A stretch of DNA of 64,000 bases. Origin: JBBRHH01 sp963788015 (lineage in GTDB: Bacteria; Planctomycetota; Phycisphaerae; Tepidisphaerales; Tepidisphaeraceae). A program made the translations under genes and the position numbers. Shown here one piece after another: positions 51,285-59,720 of the stretch. The stretch is taken from contig CAWBEY010000010.1 in NCBI GenBank assembly GCA_963788015.1, positions 372,001 through 436,000 of the forward strand, written 5' to 3'. Within the stretch, counting starts at the first letter, position 1. Each line of letters begins with the position of its first letter. The notes beneath the pieces were generated by a model. The model had not been told where the DNA came from. It saw only the letters and a program-made list of their open reading frames with translations, and made no database searches.

Positions 51285-51620
51285 TTAGGCCGAGAAACTG
51301 CTCCCGCAGCCGCACGAGCTGGTGGCGTTCGGATTTTTGAACACGAACCCCTTGCCCATGATCTCGTCCTTGAAGTCAATCTCCGTACCGTCGAGGTACA
51401 AGAGCGACTTCATGTCCACGAGGATCTTCACCCCATTGGACTCCAGTTCCTCATCCTGCTCGGTCGGCGGATCTTCCACCAGATCTAGCATATAGCTAAA
51501 CCCGCTGCACCCGCCACCCTTCACGCCAACGCGCAACCGCGTCTGGCCTTCAGGAAGACCCTGGTCCTTGATGATCCCCTTAATCTCGCCCGCCGCCTTT
51601 TCAGACAACAATATCGCCAT
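51285..51620 (-). CDS. erpA: Iron-sulfur cluster insertion / A-type carrier protein
   Basis: An intact 111-residue A-type carrier. The three cluster-binding cysteines are Cys38 ('VKGGGCSGFSYMLDL'), Cys103 and Cys105 ('TSSCGCGSS'). 'EIDFKDEIMGKGFVFKNPN' is typical of ErpA/IscA/HesB proteins. It carries an iron-sulfur cluster to apo-proteins. No suf or isc gene is adjacent, so erpA rather than iscA is a best guess. Confidence 0.9.
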   Translation of the reverse strand: MAILLSEKAAGEIKGIIKDQGLPEGQTRLRVGVKGGGCSGFSYMLDLVEDPPTEQDEELESNGVKILVDMKSLLYLDGTEIDFKDEIMGKGFVFKNPNATSSCGCGSSFSA

Positions 51621-51798
51621 ATCTAAAACTCCTTGGTCCCTATTTATACGCACGGCAAGCCCCCTCGTTCAAGGGCTAGCACGGCTTTTATCATCGGCCA
51701 TCGGCACCTTGCAGCCAATAACTATGGCGCCATTTGATCCTTCAGGCGCAGGGCGTGGCCCGCGCGGTGGATTCCGAGGAGAGCGGAACTGGCACGGA

Positions 51799-52644
51799 TC
51801 AGTCGCCCCCCGGAGGCTTGTTGGCATCATCGGCGTCATACGCCTGGTCCGCCGTACCGCCCGGGATTTCGATCCGTTCGATGGAGAGGGCGCGCCCGGT
51901 TTCGGGGTCGATCTCCGCCAATGCCCCGCACATCCGCACGTCGCCGGTGGCTACTTCAAACATGGCGGGCATGTTAGTGCTCATGTACTTGATCACGCGA
52001 TCCTTGCGGCGGCCGAGCACCGAGTCGTACGGGCCGCACATGCCCACGTCGCTGATGTATGCGCTGCCGCCGGGAAGAATATGTGCATCGGCCGTCGGAA
52101 TGTGCGTGTGGGTGCCGAAAATGAACGCGCAGCGGCCATCGAGCCAGTGGCCCAGGGCCACTTTCTCGCTGGAGGCTTCGGCATGAACATCGCAAACGAT
52201 AACCTTAACCCGCTCGGGGATCTGGTCGAACACCTGCTCCGCCGTCGCGAAGGGATCGTTCGACGGAAGGTTCATGAAGATACGCCCAAGCAGGGAAAAG
52301 ACGGCCACTTGCACGCCCGACGCGGTGGTGACGACCGTGTAAAGCCTGCCGGCGGCCTCGCGGGAAAGGTTCGCCGGGCGGAGAATGCGTTCGCTGGCCT
52401 GTAGGGTGGGAATGATGTCGGCGCGTTTGAAGGTGTGATCGCCGAGGGTGACGACATCGACTCCGTAGGATCGCAGCTTGTGGAACAGATTGGTGGTGAT
52501 GCCGCTGCCGCCGGCGATGTTTTCACCGTTGGCGATGACCAGATGGATATCACGCTCGCGGACGAGCTGGGGGAGCTTTTGATGAATGACCTGGCGGCCT
52601 GGTCGGCCAACGACATCGCCGAGGGCGAGAATGCGGAGGGGCAT
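51799..52644 (-). CDS. YmdB-family metallophosphoesterase
   Basis: Start ATG 52644. The 281-residue protein has 'RILALGDVVGRPGRQVIHQ', 'LVIANGENIAGGSGITTNL', 'VVTLGDHTFKRADI', 'VKVIVCDVHAEASSEKVAL' and 'AFIFGTHTHIPTADAHILP', the metal-binding motifs of the YmdB (TIGR00282) family. Members hydrolyse 2',3'-cyclic nucleotides or phosphodiesters and affect RNA turnover and biofilm. The C-terminal tail is longer than usual by about 20 residues and may be disordered. The frame is intact. Confidence 0.88.
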   Translation of the reverse strand: MPLRILALGDVVGRPGRQVIHQKLPQLVRERDIHLVIANGENIAGGSGITTNLFHKLRSYGVDVVTLGDHTFKRADIIPTLQASERILRPANLSREAAGRLYTVVTTASGVQVAVFSLLGRIFMNLPSNDPFATAEQVFDQIPERVKVIVCDVHAEASSEKVALGHWLDGRCAFIFGTHTHIPTADAHILPGGSAYISDVGMCGPYDSVLGRRKDRVIKYMSTNMPAMFEVATGDVRMCGALAEIDPETGRALSIERIEIPGGTADQAYDADDANKPPGGD

Positions 52645-52758
52645 GAGGATAGGGTAACGCAGATGCGCGGGAGATGCGATTGCGTCATCAACAGGAACTG
52701 AGCCTGGACAACGATTGCGCTCCGCAAGCTTCAATTGGGATGTCGCACCGGCAGGGAA

Positions 52759-52902
52759 TCAGACGTCAATCATCCGGGAGTTCCCACCAGGCAAAACGGT
52801 GGTGAAGGTGCGGATGTCGCCGTGGACGGTGAGTTCTGGAGTCGAATAGGTCTTCTTTTCCTGCGTCGGGGTAGCGAGCTGGGCGTTGGTCTCGATGCTC
52901 AT
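52759..52902 (-). CDS. Lasso-type RiPP leader peptide
   Basis: ATG 52902 with an AAGGAG site 8 bases upstream; 47 residues. The leader 'KKTYSTPELTVHGDIRTFT' fits the lasso leader consensus YxxPxLxxxGxxxxxT exactly. The following residues 'TVLPGGNSRMIDV' hold no Asp or Glu at position 7-9 of the predicted core, so a normal macrolactam ring is doubtful. No asparagine-synthetase-like cyclase (C), RRE (B1) or protease (B2) gene was seen in the window. Stand-alone peptides with this leader are known from planctomycetes; their role is open. Confidence 0.75.
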   Translation of the reverse strand: MSIETNAQLATPTQEKKTYSTPELTVHGDIRTFTTVLPGGNSRMIDV

Positions 52903-52979
52903 GTCTTCGCTCCTTCGGGCCGGCGGGTCCCGCTGTTGTAGCAGTATACACCCGCTCGGCTGGCGGGCCAAAACTGTCT

Positions 52980-53321
52980 TCAGGCCGACGCGTGGCGGTG
53001 TTGGCGCAGGAAGCGTTCCAGGACCGCCAGCGTTTCTCCGGCATAGCGGCTGAGGGGGCAGTCGGTGTTGTCGGACGGTTTTGTGGCGGATTCGTGAATG
53101 AGGCTCCAGACGACGCTTTCGCCACCACAGGGAGGCTCGCCGCCGAAGCGATTGACGAGCTGGGCAAGGCGCGGGAGCTGCGTGAAGAGCTCGCAATCGG
53201 GTTGGCAGGGAAGTGCGTCGGCGGCGGAGTTTATTGGTGCGGCGGCCGGACGCTGGAAGCAGCGTTCGCAGACGAACTGGCGAATTGCGGATTGGACGAC
53301 GGCCAGGGGGTGTGGCTGCAT
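52980..53321 (-). CDS. Cysteine-rich small protein of unknown function
   Basis: ATG 53321 is chosen because GGAG lies 9 bases upstream; the frame is open further up. The 113-residue product has six or more cysteines: 'VCERCFQRP', 'LPCQPDCELF', 'EPPCGG' and 'TDCPLSRYAGETLAVLERFL'. The first pairs could bind zinc or iron-sulfur. I do not recognise the family. It lies 77 bases upstream of the leader peptide on the same strand, so they may be co-transcribed. Confidence 0.6.
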   Translation of the reverse strand: MQPHPLAVVQSAIRQFVCERCFQRPAAAPINSAADALPCQPDCELFTQLPRLAQLVNRFGGEPPCGGESVVWSLIHESATKPSDNTDCPLSRYAGETLAVLERFLRQHRHASA

Positions 53322-53525
53322 GGAATTTGCTCCGACTGTTTGCATGGGTCGAGATCGAAAGATCAGTTGGTGGAGTATGGATGGAATAGGGTTCATCGGC
53401 AACCGGGTCGTGAATGATTTGGTTATAAGAATGAACCTTACTGCATTAGGAAATGCACCTATGCGGGAGGGGAATGCGTACGAAGGGGCCGCCGATTAGA
53501 ATCCGGTTTTTAAAGGCTGCCGCAG

Positions 53526-55987
53526 ATGCGCAAGACGATTCAATTACCGATTGATATGCCGGAGGAAGGGAAGGAGCGGGAGAGCTGTGAGGAGTGTCTG
53601 CGCGGGCAACTGACGGCTGTGCGCGGCGTGGAGAGCGCGCGATGGATAGACTCGGACAATCCAAAGCGGGGGCAGCTTGAGCTGGTTTATGATCCGCGGT
53701 TAATTGGATTGGCGGCGCTGGAGCAGGAGGTGAAGCGGAGCGGAGGATGCCTGTGCATGTCGCGGGCGCAGATGGTGCTTGGGGTGAAGGGGATGGTGTC
53801 GCCGCGGACCGAACAGATCATCGAGCGAACGCTGGGGAAGCTGCCGGGCGTGGTGGCCAGCGCATCGTTTGCAGGGCAGACGGTGCGGGTGGAATTTGAC
53901 CGGCGGGAGTGCGCGGTGCCGGAAATTGTACGCCGGCTGGAACAGTTGGGGGTGACGCTGGTAGCGGCCGGGGCGGGGCGCAGGAGCGGAAGAAGGTGGA
54001 AGCCGACGCGGCAGCGCGGCTGGCTGAGAAGTTGACGCGGGGGAAGCAATGGGTGATTGCCTTTCACAAATTTGTGATGGCGGGGGCAGGGGCAATTCTG
54101 CTGCTGCTGGCGTTTGTGGCGCATCGGCTGGGGCATGAAGTGGTGCGATTGGCGCTGGTTTTTCCTGCGTACGCCTTGTGCGGGTGGTACACGTTCAAGG
54201 ACATGCTGCGGCTGTTGCGGCAGATGAAGTTCGACATCGATCTTCTGATGTTTGCAGCGGCGCTGGGGGCGGCGGCCCTGGGGCATTATGAGGAGGGCGG
54301 TCTCCTGCTGTTTCTGTTTGCGCTTGGGAATGCCGGCGAAGAGATGGCGATGGATCGTGCTCGCCGGGCAATTCATGCGCTGGCGAAATTAGCACCGGAG
54401 ACGGCGATGGTGCGCGAGGCGGATGGGCGGGAGCGCGAGGTGCGGATTGAAGAGTTGCAGATAGGGGAACGGGTGGTGATCAGGCCGTTTGATCGGGTGC
54501 CGGCGGATGGGACGGTGGTGGCGGGGGCCTCGGCGGTGGATCAATCACCGATCACGGGAGAGTCGGTGCCGGCGGAGAAGGCGGTCGGGTCGGTTGTGTT
54601 CGCGGGAACGATCAATGGCGAGGGGTTGCTGGTGGCAGCGGTGACGAAGCTGGCGAGCCAGAGCACGCTGGCGCGCATCGTGACGCTGGTGAACGAGGCG
54701 CAGACAACCAAGTCGCCCACGCAGCTGTTTACCGATCAGGTGGAGCGGTGGTATGTGCCGCTGGTGCTGGTGGCGACGACGCTGCTCGTGTTCGTACCCC
54801 CCCTGCTGGGTTGGGGTGCATGGTCCATCTGGTTTTACCGGGCGATGGCATTCTTGACGGCCGCGTCGCCTTGCGCTCTGGCGATCGGGACACCGGCGGC
54901 GGTGTTGAGCGGGATCGCGCGGGCGGCGCGCTCGGGCGTGTTGATCAAGGGCGGGGTGCATCTGGAGAATCTGGGGCGGATTAAGGCGGTGGCGTTTGAC
55001 AAGACCGGGACGCTCACTCGGGGGAGGCCGGAATTGGTGGATGTGGTGGCGATTGGTGGAATGGGGGAGGCGGAAATCCTGGAGCTGGCAGCGGCGGTGG
55101 AGCGTGGGAGCAGCCATCCGTTGGCTGCGGCGATAGTGGCCGAGGCGCAGGGGCGGCAGCTTATGGAGTGGAGGGCGGTGGACCTGGAGCAGGTGCCGGC
55201 GCTGGGGGTGGTGGCGGTGGTGGAAGGGAGGAAGGTGGCGGTGGGCAGGCTCGCGCTATTGGGGGATTCGGCTGGGCGTATTGAGGAGGCACGGAAGGTG
55301 GTGGAGCAATTGTCGAGACGCGGGCATACGACAGTCGTAGTGGGCGTGGATGGGAACGTGGTGGGTGTGCTTGGGCTGGCGGATCGCGCGCGGGAGAACG
55401 CGGCCGATTGCATTAATCAGCTTCGGCGGCTTGGCGTGAAACGGACAATCATGATCACGGGGGACAACGTGGCGACGGCTCGGGCGGTGGCGGGGGAAAT
55501 CGGGGTGGACGAGTTTCACGCAGAGCTGATGCCCGAGGACAAGGTGAGGCTGGTGAAGCGGCTACAGGAGGAAAACGGGGCGGTGGCGATGGTGGGAGAT
55601 GGGATCAACGATGCGCCGGCGATGGCATGCGCCACGGTAGGGATTGCGATGGGCGGCGCTGGCGCGGATGTGGCGCTGGAGACGGCGGACGTGGCGCTGA
55701 TGGCGGATGATCTGGGGAAACTGCCGGAGGCGATCGCTTTGTCACGCCAGAGCCGGCGGATCATCACGCAGAATTTGATCATTGCGCTGGGGGTGATTGC
55801 GGTGGTGAGCCCGATTGCGGCAATGGGCGGTGCGACGCTGGGGCTGGCGGTGTTGCTGCACGAGGGATCGACGGTGGTGGTGGTTTGCAACTCGCTGCGG
55901 TTGCTGGCCTATAAACACCGCCGCCCCGTGGACAATTCACGGGGCGGGATACGGCGCGAATCGCAGCTTGCGGCCGCGGTCGATTGA
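53526..55987 (+). CDS. Zn/Cd-type P1B ATPase (frame break near 53975)
   Basis: The N-terminus has an HMA-like domain with 'ESCEECLRGQLTAVRGV' (CxxC) and a second HMA-like domain, 'GVKGMVSPRTEQIIERTL', without CxxC. After a frame change near 53975 the ATPase core follows: 'DQSPITGESVPAEK', the membrane metal motif 'AASPCALAIGTPAAVLSG', 'AFDKTGTLTRGRPE', 'SSHPLAAAIV' and 'MVGDGINDAPAMACA'. The last helix has 'LHEGSTVVVVCNSLRLL', the P1B-2 (Zn, Cd, Pb) signature. It pumps divalent metal out of the cytoplasm. No ArsR or MerR gene is adjacent. Confidence 0.87.
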
Positions 55988-55992
55988 AAGGG

Positions 55993-56691
55993 CTATCCAA
56001 ACCACCATTCGGTGGCGGGAGCATCGGCGGGCTCAGAATGTTTGGGGGCGGTCTTGGCGATGCGCTGCTGGTCAAGCCAGTTGATCCATTTGTCCATGCC
56101 GAGGGAGGTATGGGTGGAGAGTTGAAGGATGGACAGGAAAGGGTCGATTCGGAAAACGTCGGCGGCGAAGCGGGAGAGATTGAAATCAACGTAAGGGAGG
56201 AGATCAATTTTGTTGAGGAGGACGAGGGACGTGCCATTAATGAGAGCGGGATATTCGGCGGCCTTGTCGTCACCGCCGCTGGCACTGAAGACCGAGACAC
56301 GGTTGTCCTCGCCAAGGTCGAGGTTCGAGGGGGAGCGGGGATCGGCGGCGGTCTCAATCAGGATCAGATCGAGTCGACTGGGGCGCATCCGTGCAAGCGC
56401 GTCCTGAACGTCCCGTGCATCTGGAATGGCGGTTTCCAGATGTACAATTTCTGAACAAAGAGATTCGAGGCGTTCGGCATCGCGACCAGCTGCCAGGTTG
56501 GCAACGATGACGCCCACGCGCGTCACGCCCTCCAGACGGCGAAGCGTGGCTTCGATCAGTGAGGTTTTCCCGCAGCCGGCGGGGCCGGAAATGTTGACGG
56601 CAAACGCCGCGGCGATGTCGAGAGTAATGCGGTTTTGAGTTGCGGCGACCTCGCATGGAATATCAACTGGAATGGGGGGATTGAATGTCAT
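55993..56691 (-). CDS. HypB-like GTPase lacking metal-site cysteines
   Basis: A 232-residue G3E-type GTPase with P-loop 'GPAGCGKTSLIEATL', and a strong HypB-like C-terminal half: 'LVLLNKIDLLPYVDFNLSRF' and 'LGMDKWINWLDQQRI'. In HypB the G-domain metal site is Cys-His (TGKGCH) and a Cys in ENVGNLVCP. Here the equivalents read 'SEIVHLETA' (Val-His) and 'ETAADPRSPSN' (Ser). Nickel delivery to hydrogenase is therefore doubtful, and no hydrogenase genes are present. It may serve another metal protein or have lost metal binding. Confidence 0.8.
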   Translation of the reverse strand: MTFNPPIPVDIPCEVAATQNRITLDIAAAFAVNISGPAGCGKTSLIEATLRRLEGVTRVGVIVANLAAGRDAERLESLCSEIVHLETAIPDARDVQDALARMRPSRLDLILIETAADPRSPSNLDLGEDNRVSVFSASGGDDKAAEYPALINGTSLVLLNKIDLLPYVDFNLSRFAADVFRIDPFLSILQLSTHTSLGMDKWINWLDQQRIAKTAPKHSEPADAPATEWWFG

Positions 56692-56741
56692 GGCAGTCTC
56701 CTTTTGACTGGCGGGATGATCGGGAGGTTCAGATCGAGGCG

Positions 56742-57500
56742 CTATTGCACGCTTAGCAACTCCTGCGCGGGATTGGCGCAGACGGGCCTGCGCGGGTTGG
56801 CGATCAGTGGGATCAGGCAGTCCACGAGCGTCTGGTCGTCTATTTCGGCGGTGTTCAGGGTGAGGGTAAAGGTTTGCGGGCTCAGCACCTCGCCCGGCCA
56901 GTAACGTCTGTAAAATGCATCACGATTTCTGTCACGTTGACGGACCTGGATGGCCGCCTCGTGCTCGGAGAGTTGATATTTGCGCGCCACCTGCGAGACA
57001 CGATGGGCAAAAGGCGCGACCAGACGAACATGGACGCCGCCGGGCAGGTTGCGGGTGATGTAGACACTGCCGCGGCCGACGAGGATGACATGGCCGGCCT
57101 GTGCAAGAGCGCGGATGGTCGCCGCGACGTGACGGTAGACCCTGAAGTCATCGGCATGTTCAGACGACTCGGTTGTGGCCAGGCCGTTGAGCAACTCAGC
57201 AAACCAGGAACGGTCATGGTCTTCGAATGACTCAACCAGTTGCCTGGAGATGCCGCGGTCGGCGGCCACTTTTTCAACAAGCTCTCGGTCCCAGCATGTC
57301 CAGGGTGGCGACAGAGGGGTGATGTGGTTGAGGCGTTCAGCCAGATTGTGCGCCAGGCTGTGCCCGCCGGCACCGGCTTGTCGGGTAATGGTGACAAAGC
57401 ACGGGGGACGGGAGGGCGAGCCATCGCGAGGCCGGTTAATAATTCCTGCCTTCAGGGCGGCAAGAATGGGACGGATCCGATGCTCAACTTGGGTGTTCAT
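56742..57500 (-). CDS. Cytidylate-kinase-like family protein
   Basis: A 252-residue protein with the P-loop-like 'VTITRQAGAGGHSLAHNLA', then 'SPPWTCWDRELVEKVAADRG', 'GHVILVGRGSVYITRNLPGG', 'VHVRLVAPFAHRVSQVARKY' and 'RDRNRDAFYRRYWPGEVLSP'. These define the cytidylate-kinase-like family (PF13189), whose members are not proven CMP kinases and are often encoded near stress proteins. The frame is intact. It lies 50 bases upstream of the HypB-like gene and 40 bases downstream of the USP-YbaK gene. Confidence 0.85.
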   Translation of the reverse strand: MNTQVEHRIRPILAALKAGIINRPRDGSPSRPPCFVTITRQAGAGGHSLAHNLAERLNHITPLSPPWTCWDRELVEKVAADRGISRQLVESFEDHDRSWFAELLNGLATTESSEHADDFRVYRHVAATIRALAQAGHVILVGRGSVYITRNLPGGVHVRLVAPFAHRVSQVARKYQLSEHEAAIQVRQRDRNRDAFYRRYWPGEVLSPQTFTLTLNTAEIDDQTLVDCLIPLIANPRRPVCANPAQELLSVQ

Positions 57501-57540
57501 AAGTCACCTCAGGTGCTGGTGGCGACGTTGAATGGCGGGC

Positions 57541-58548
57541 TCAGGCAGTTGCCATGGCCCTGGAGAAGCGGGCAACGCGCGGCTTGACGAGCCGTTCGAA
57601 GTCGCGGTAAGGGATCATGATCAATTGCGTGTGGGTGCCGGCATTGAAGGCGATCTCCGGGTCTTCCGTAAGCAGTTCGTCGACGTAGACCCGCAGGCCG
57701 TAGAGATTGCCGAATGGCGGCATGGCGCCCCGCTCGCAGCCGGGGAAAAGGTTCTCAAATTCCTCCTCCCTGGCTAGCCGGACATGGGCAGCGTGCGTAA
57801 CCTGCAGGACACGATCCAGATCCAGTTTTTCACTGGACCTGAGGACAATCATGGCGATCTTGCCGTCCAGATTGACCATCACGCTCTTGGCGACTTCTTT
57901 TGCGCGGATGTGCGCGGCGGCGGCGGTTTCTTCAGCGGTGTAGGCGGTTGGATGGTCGATGGTGGTAAAGGGCACGCCGTTGGATTTGAGCAAATCTTTA
58001 ATGCACACTGCCTGCGGACGCCTGTCGGTTTCTGGCTTGCGAAGGCGTTCGACGAGTGAGCTATTGGCCTGGGCGACGGCCGGCGCCGTGGGGGCGTTGG
58101 GGCGGAAGCCGACGGTGAGAACAGGACAAGGTGCATGGCGAACCACGGCTTCGGCGGTGCTGCCCAGCAGCAGTCGCGCGAGGCGGCCATGCCCGTGCGT
58201 GCCGACAACGATCAGGTCAGCGCCCCAATCTTGCGCCGCGTTGACAATCTCGTCGCCGGCGCGGCCTTCCCGGAGGATCCGCTCGCATTGGATGCCGCCG
58301 GGCATCTCTTCCTCGGCCTTTGCGAGTAGGGCCTGGCCGGCGCGTCGATGGTCTTCGACAAGCTCAAAGTGCACGAAAGACATCTCCGGGGTGAAGCCAG
58401 CGGCCGCTTCTACAACATGCACCAGGGCAATTTGAGCTCCCAGCGTGCGGGCAAGATTTTCTCCAGTTTCCAGTGCCCAGGCCGCAGGTGTGCTCTGATC
58501 AACGGCAATCAGGATTCGCTTGAACAGGTTTGGGGTGTCGGTTGGCAT
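57541..58548 (-). CDS. Universal stress protein fused to YbaK/ProX-type deacylase domain
   Basis: Residues about 8-150 are a USP domain with the ATP-binding motif 'VVGTHGHGRLARLLLGSTAE' and 'VRHAPCPVLTVG'. Residues about 180-330 are YbaK/EbsC-like: 'IDHPTAYTAEETAAAAHIRA', 'KEVAKSVMVNLDGKIAMIVL', 'CERGAMPPFGNLYGLRVYV' and 'EIAFNAGTHTQLIMIPYRDF'. YbaK-family enzymes deacylate mischarged tRNA. GGAGG precedes ATG 58548, and the start lies inside the end of the CBM48 gene. The frame is intact. The fusion is uncommon. Confidence 0.88.
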   Translation of the reverse strand: MPTDTPNLFKRILIAVDQSTPAAWALETGENLARTLGAQIALVHVVEAAAGFTPEMSFVHFELVEDHRRAGQALLAKAEEEMPGGIQCERILREGRAGDEIVNAAQDWGADLIVVGTHGHGRLARLLLGSTAEAVVRHAPCPVLTVGFRPNAPTAPAVAQANSSLVERLRKPETDRRPQAVCIKDLLKSNGVPFTTIDHPTAYTAEETAAAAHIRAKEVAKSVMVNLDGKIAMIVLRSSEKLDLDRVLQVTHAAHVRLAREEEFENLFPGCERGAMPPFGNLYGLRVYVDELLTEDPEIAFNAGTHTQLIMIPYRDFERLVKPRVARFSRAMATA

Positions 58549-58835
58549 AAAGCCTCCACATGTGAGTGGTCCACAAAAATGATGGCGTCCAATCCACACA
58601 TGTCGTCCTCGGGAACGCCCTGGGGTGGCAGGTAGGTGACGCAATCGTCGGTTTCCAGATAAAAGCGATATCGATAGGTGCCCGGCCGCAACGGGAGTTG
58701 CAGTTGCCAGCTTTGCGGACCCGCCCTGCTCATCTCAAGCAGGCGGCGCTTGCCATAGAAGTCGCCGCAAAGGAAGACGCGCCGCGCCGGGGAGCGGACT
58801 GCAAAGTTCACGGGTTTGATTCCGACAGTTTTCAT
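58509..58835 (-). CDS. Stand-alone CBM48/AMPK-type glycogen-binding domain protein
   Basis: A 108-residue protein consisting almost only of a CBM48/isoamylase-N-like fold: 'VRSPARRVFLCGDFYGKRRL', 'PLRPGTYRYRFYLETDDCVT' and 'DDMCGLDAIIFVD'. Such domains bind alpha-glucans, usually fused to enzymes or kinase subunits; here it stands alone. It overlaps the start of the USP-YbaK gene by 40 bases, showing tight coupling. Its function is uncertain. Confidence 0.75.
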   Translation of the reverse strand: MKTVGIKPVNFAVRSPARRVFLCGDFYGKRRLLEMSRAGPQSWQLQLPLRPGTYRYRFYLETDDCVTYLPPQGVPEDDMCGLDAIIFVDHSHVEALCQPTPQTCSSES

Positions 58836-58980
58836 GGCGGCCTCTCATTTCTCGCCCGCACCGGGTGTTCATGGAGCAGGCGTCATCGGCCTAGGTTTTT
58901 TATCTGTCATAGTCTTGCGCGTGAGCGGGCGGTTCAATCAGGGCGACAGCTGCTTTTTTTATAGAGGGGGGACGTATGCA

Positions 58981-58999
58981 GATAGGCAAATTACCTATC
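58981..58999. promoter_or_regulatory. Inverted repeat GATAGG-N7-CCTATC
   Basis: A perfect 6-base inverted repeat around CAAATTA lies between the end of the NarL regulator gene (59022) and the start of the CBM48 gene (58835), about 145 bases upstream of the latter. It has no U-tract. It could be the binding site for a regulator of the stress cluster, perhaps the adjacent response regulator, but there is only one copy. Confidence 0.35.
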
Positions 59000-59021
59000 C
59001 TGCGAATGTCCATTTGAAATG

Positions 59022-59720
59022 TCACTGCGATTGCATCGCGGATTGAATGGCGTAGCGAACCAGTTCCGCGCTGCTTTTAAATTTGAGCTTCAACTTGATG
59101 TGCTCGCGATGGGCTTCGACTGTTTTGACGCTGATGTGCAGATTGGCGGCGATCGCCTTGACGTTGTCGCCCTGGCCGAGGAACTGGAAGATTTCGAGTT
59201 CCCGATCCGTGAGGCGCTCGATGGGAGAAGATTCCTTGCCCCTCGAAGCGCCCGCCATCCGGCGTACGATCAGGGCGGACATCTTTTCGCTGAGATAGAC
59301 ATCGCCCGAGAGGACGCGCCGGATCGCGTTGATGATGTTGCGCGTCGCTTCCTGCTTGTTTAAATATCCCTTCGCGCCGGCGCGAAGGGCACGTTCGGCG
59401 TAGAGCGATTCATCGTGCATGGACAGAACCAGCGTCGCCAGGTGGGGATGACGGACCTTCAGATCCCTGATCAACTCGATGCCGTAGGTGTCTTTTAATG
59501 TGATATCGACGATGGCGATGTCCGGGCGCAGCGATTCGACCGCTTTAAGTGCCTCATGCGCGTCCTCGGCCTCGCCGCAGACGATCAGGTCGGCTTCCTG
59601 GTTGATCAGCTCGGCAAGGCGTTCGCGGACGATCGGATGATCGTCAACCACCAGGACTTTTCTTTTGGCGGGCGCGGATGGCTTTTCCGGGAGAGTTGCG
59701 AGTGGTCTTTTGGCCGGCAT
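59022..59720 (-). CDS. NarL/FixJ-type response regulator
   Basis: A receiver ('VLVVDDHPIVRERLAELI', phospho-acceptor Asp in 'DIAIVDITLKDTYGIELI', Lys in 'AGAKGYLNKQEATRNI') joined to a LuxR-type helix-turn-helix, 'LTDRELEIFQFLGQGDNVKA' and 'ANLHISVKTVEAHREHIKLK'. ATG 59720 is chosen; GTG 59753 would add 11 residues. It partners the PAS histidine kinase gene directly upstream, and probably controls the neighbouring stress genes. The frame is intact. Confidence 0.92.
   Translation of the reverse strand: MPAKRPLATLPEKPSAPAKRKVLVVDDHPIVRERLAELINQEADLIVCGEAEDAHEALKAVESLRPDIAIVDITLKDTYGIELIRDLKVRHPHLATLVLSMHDESLYAERALRAGAKGYLNKQEATRNIINAIRRVLSGDVYLSEKMSALIVRRMAGASRGKESSPIERLTDRELEIFQFLGQGDNVKAIAANLHISVKTVEAHREHIKLKLKFKSSAELVRYAIQSAMQSQ

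Noticed and set aside
52759..53321. Complete lasso peptide gene cluster
   Set aside because: Only the leader-type peptide is present; no cyclase, RRE or leader protease lies within the window, and the core has no ring-forming acid.
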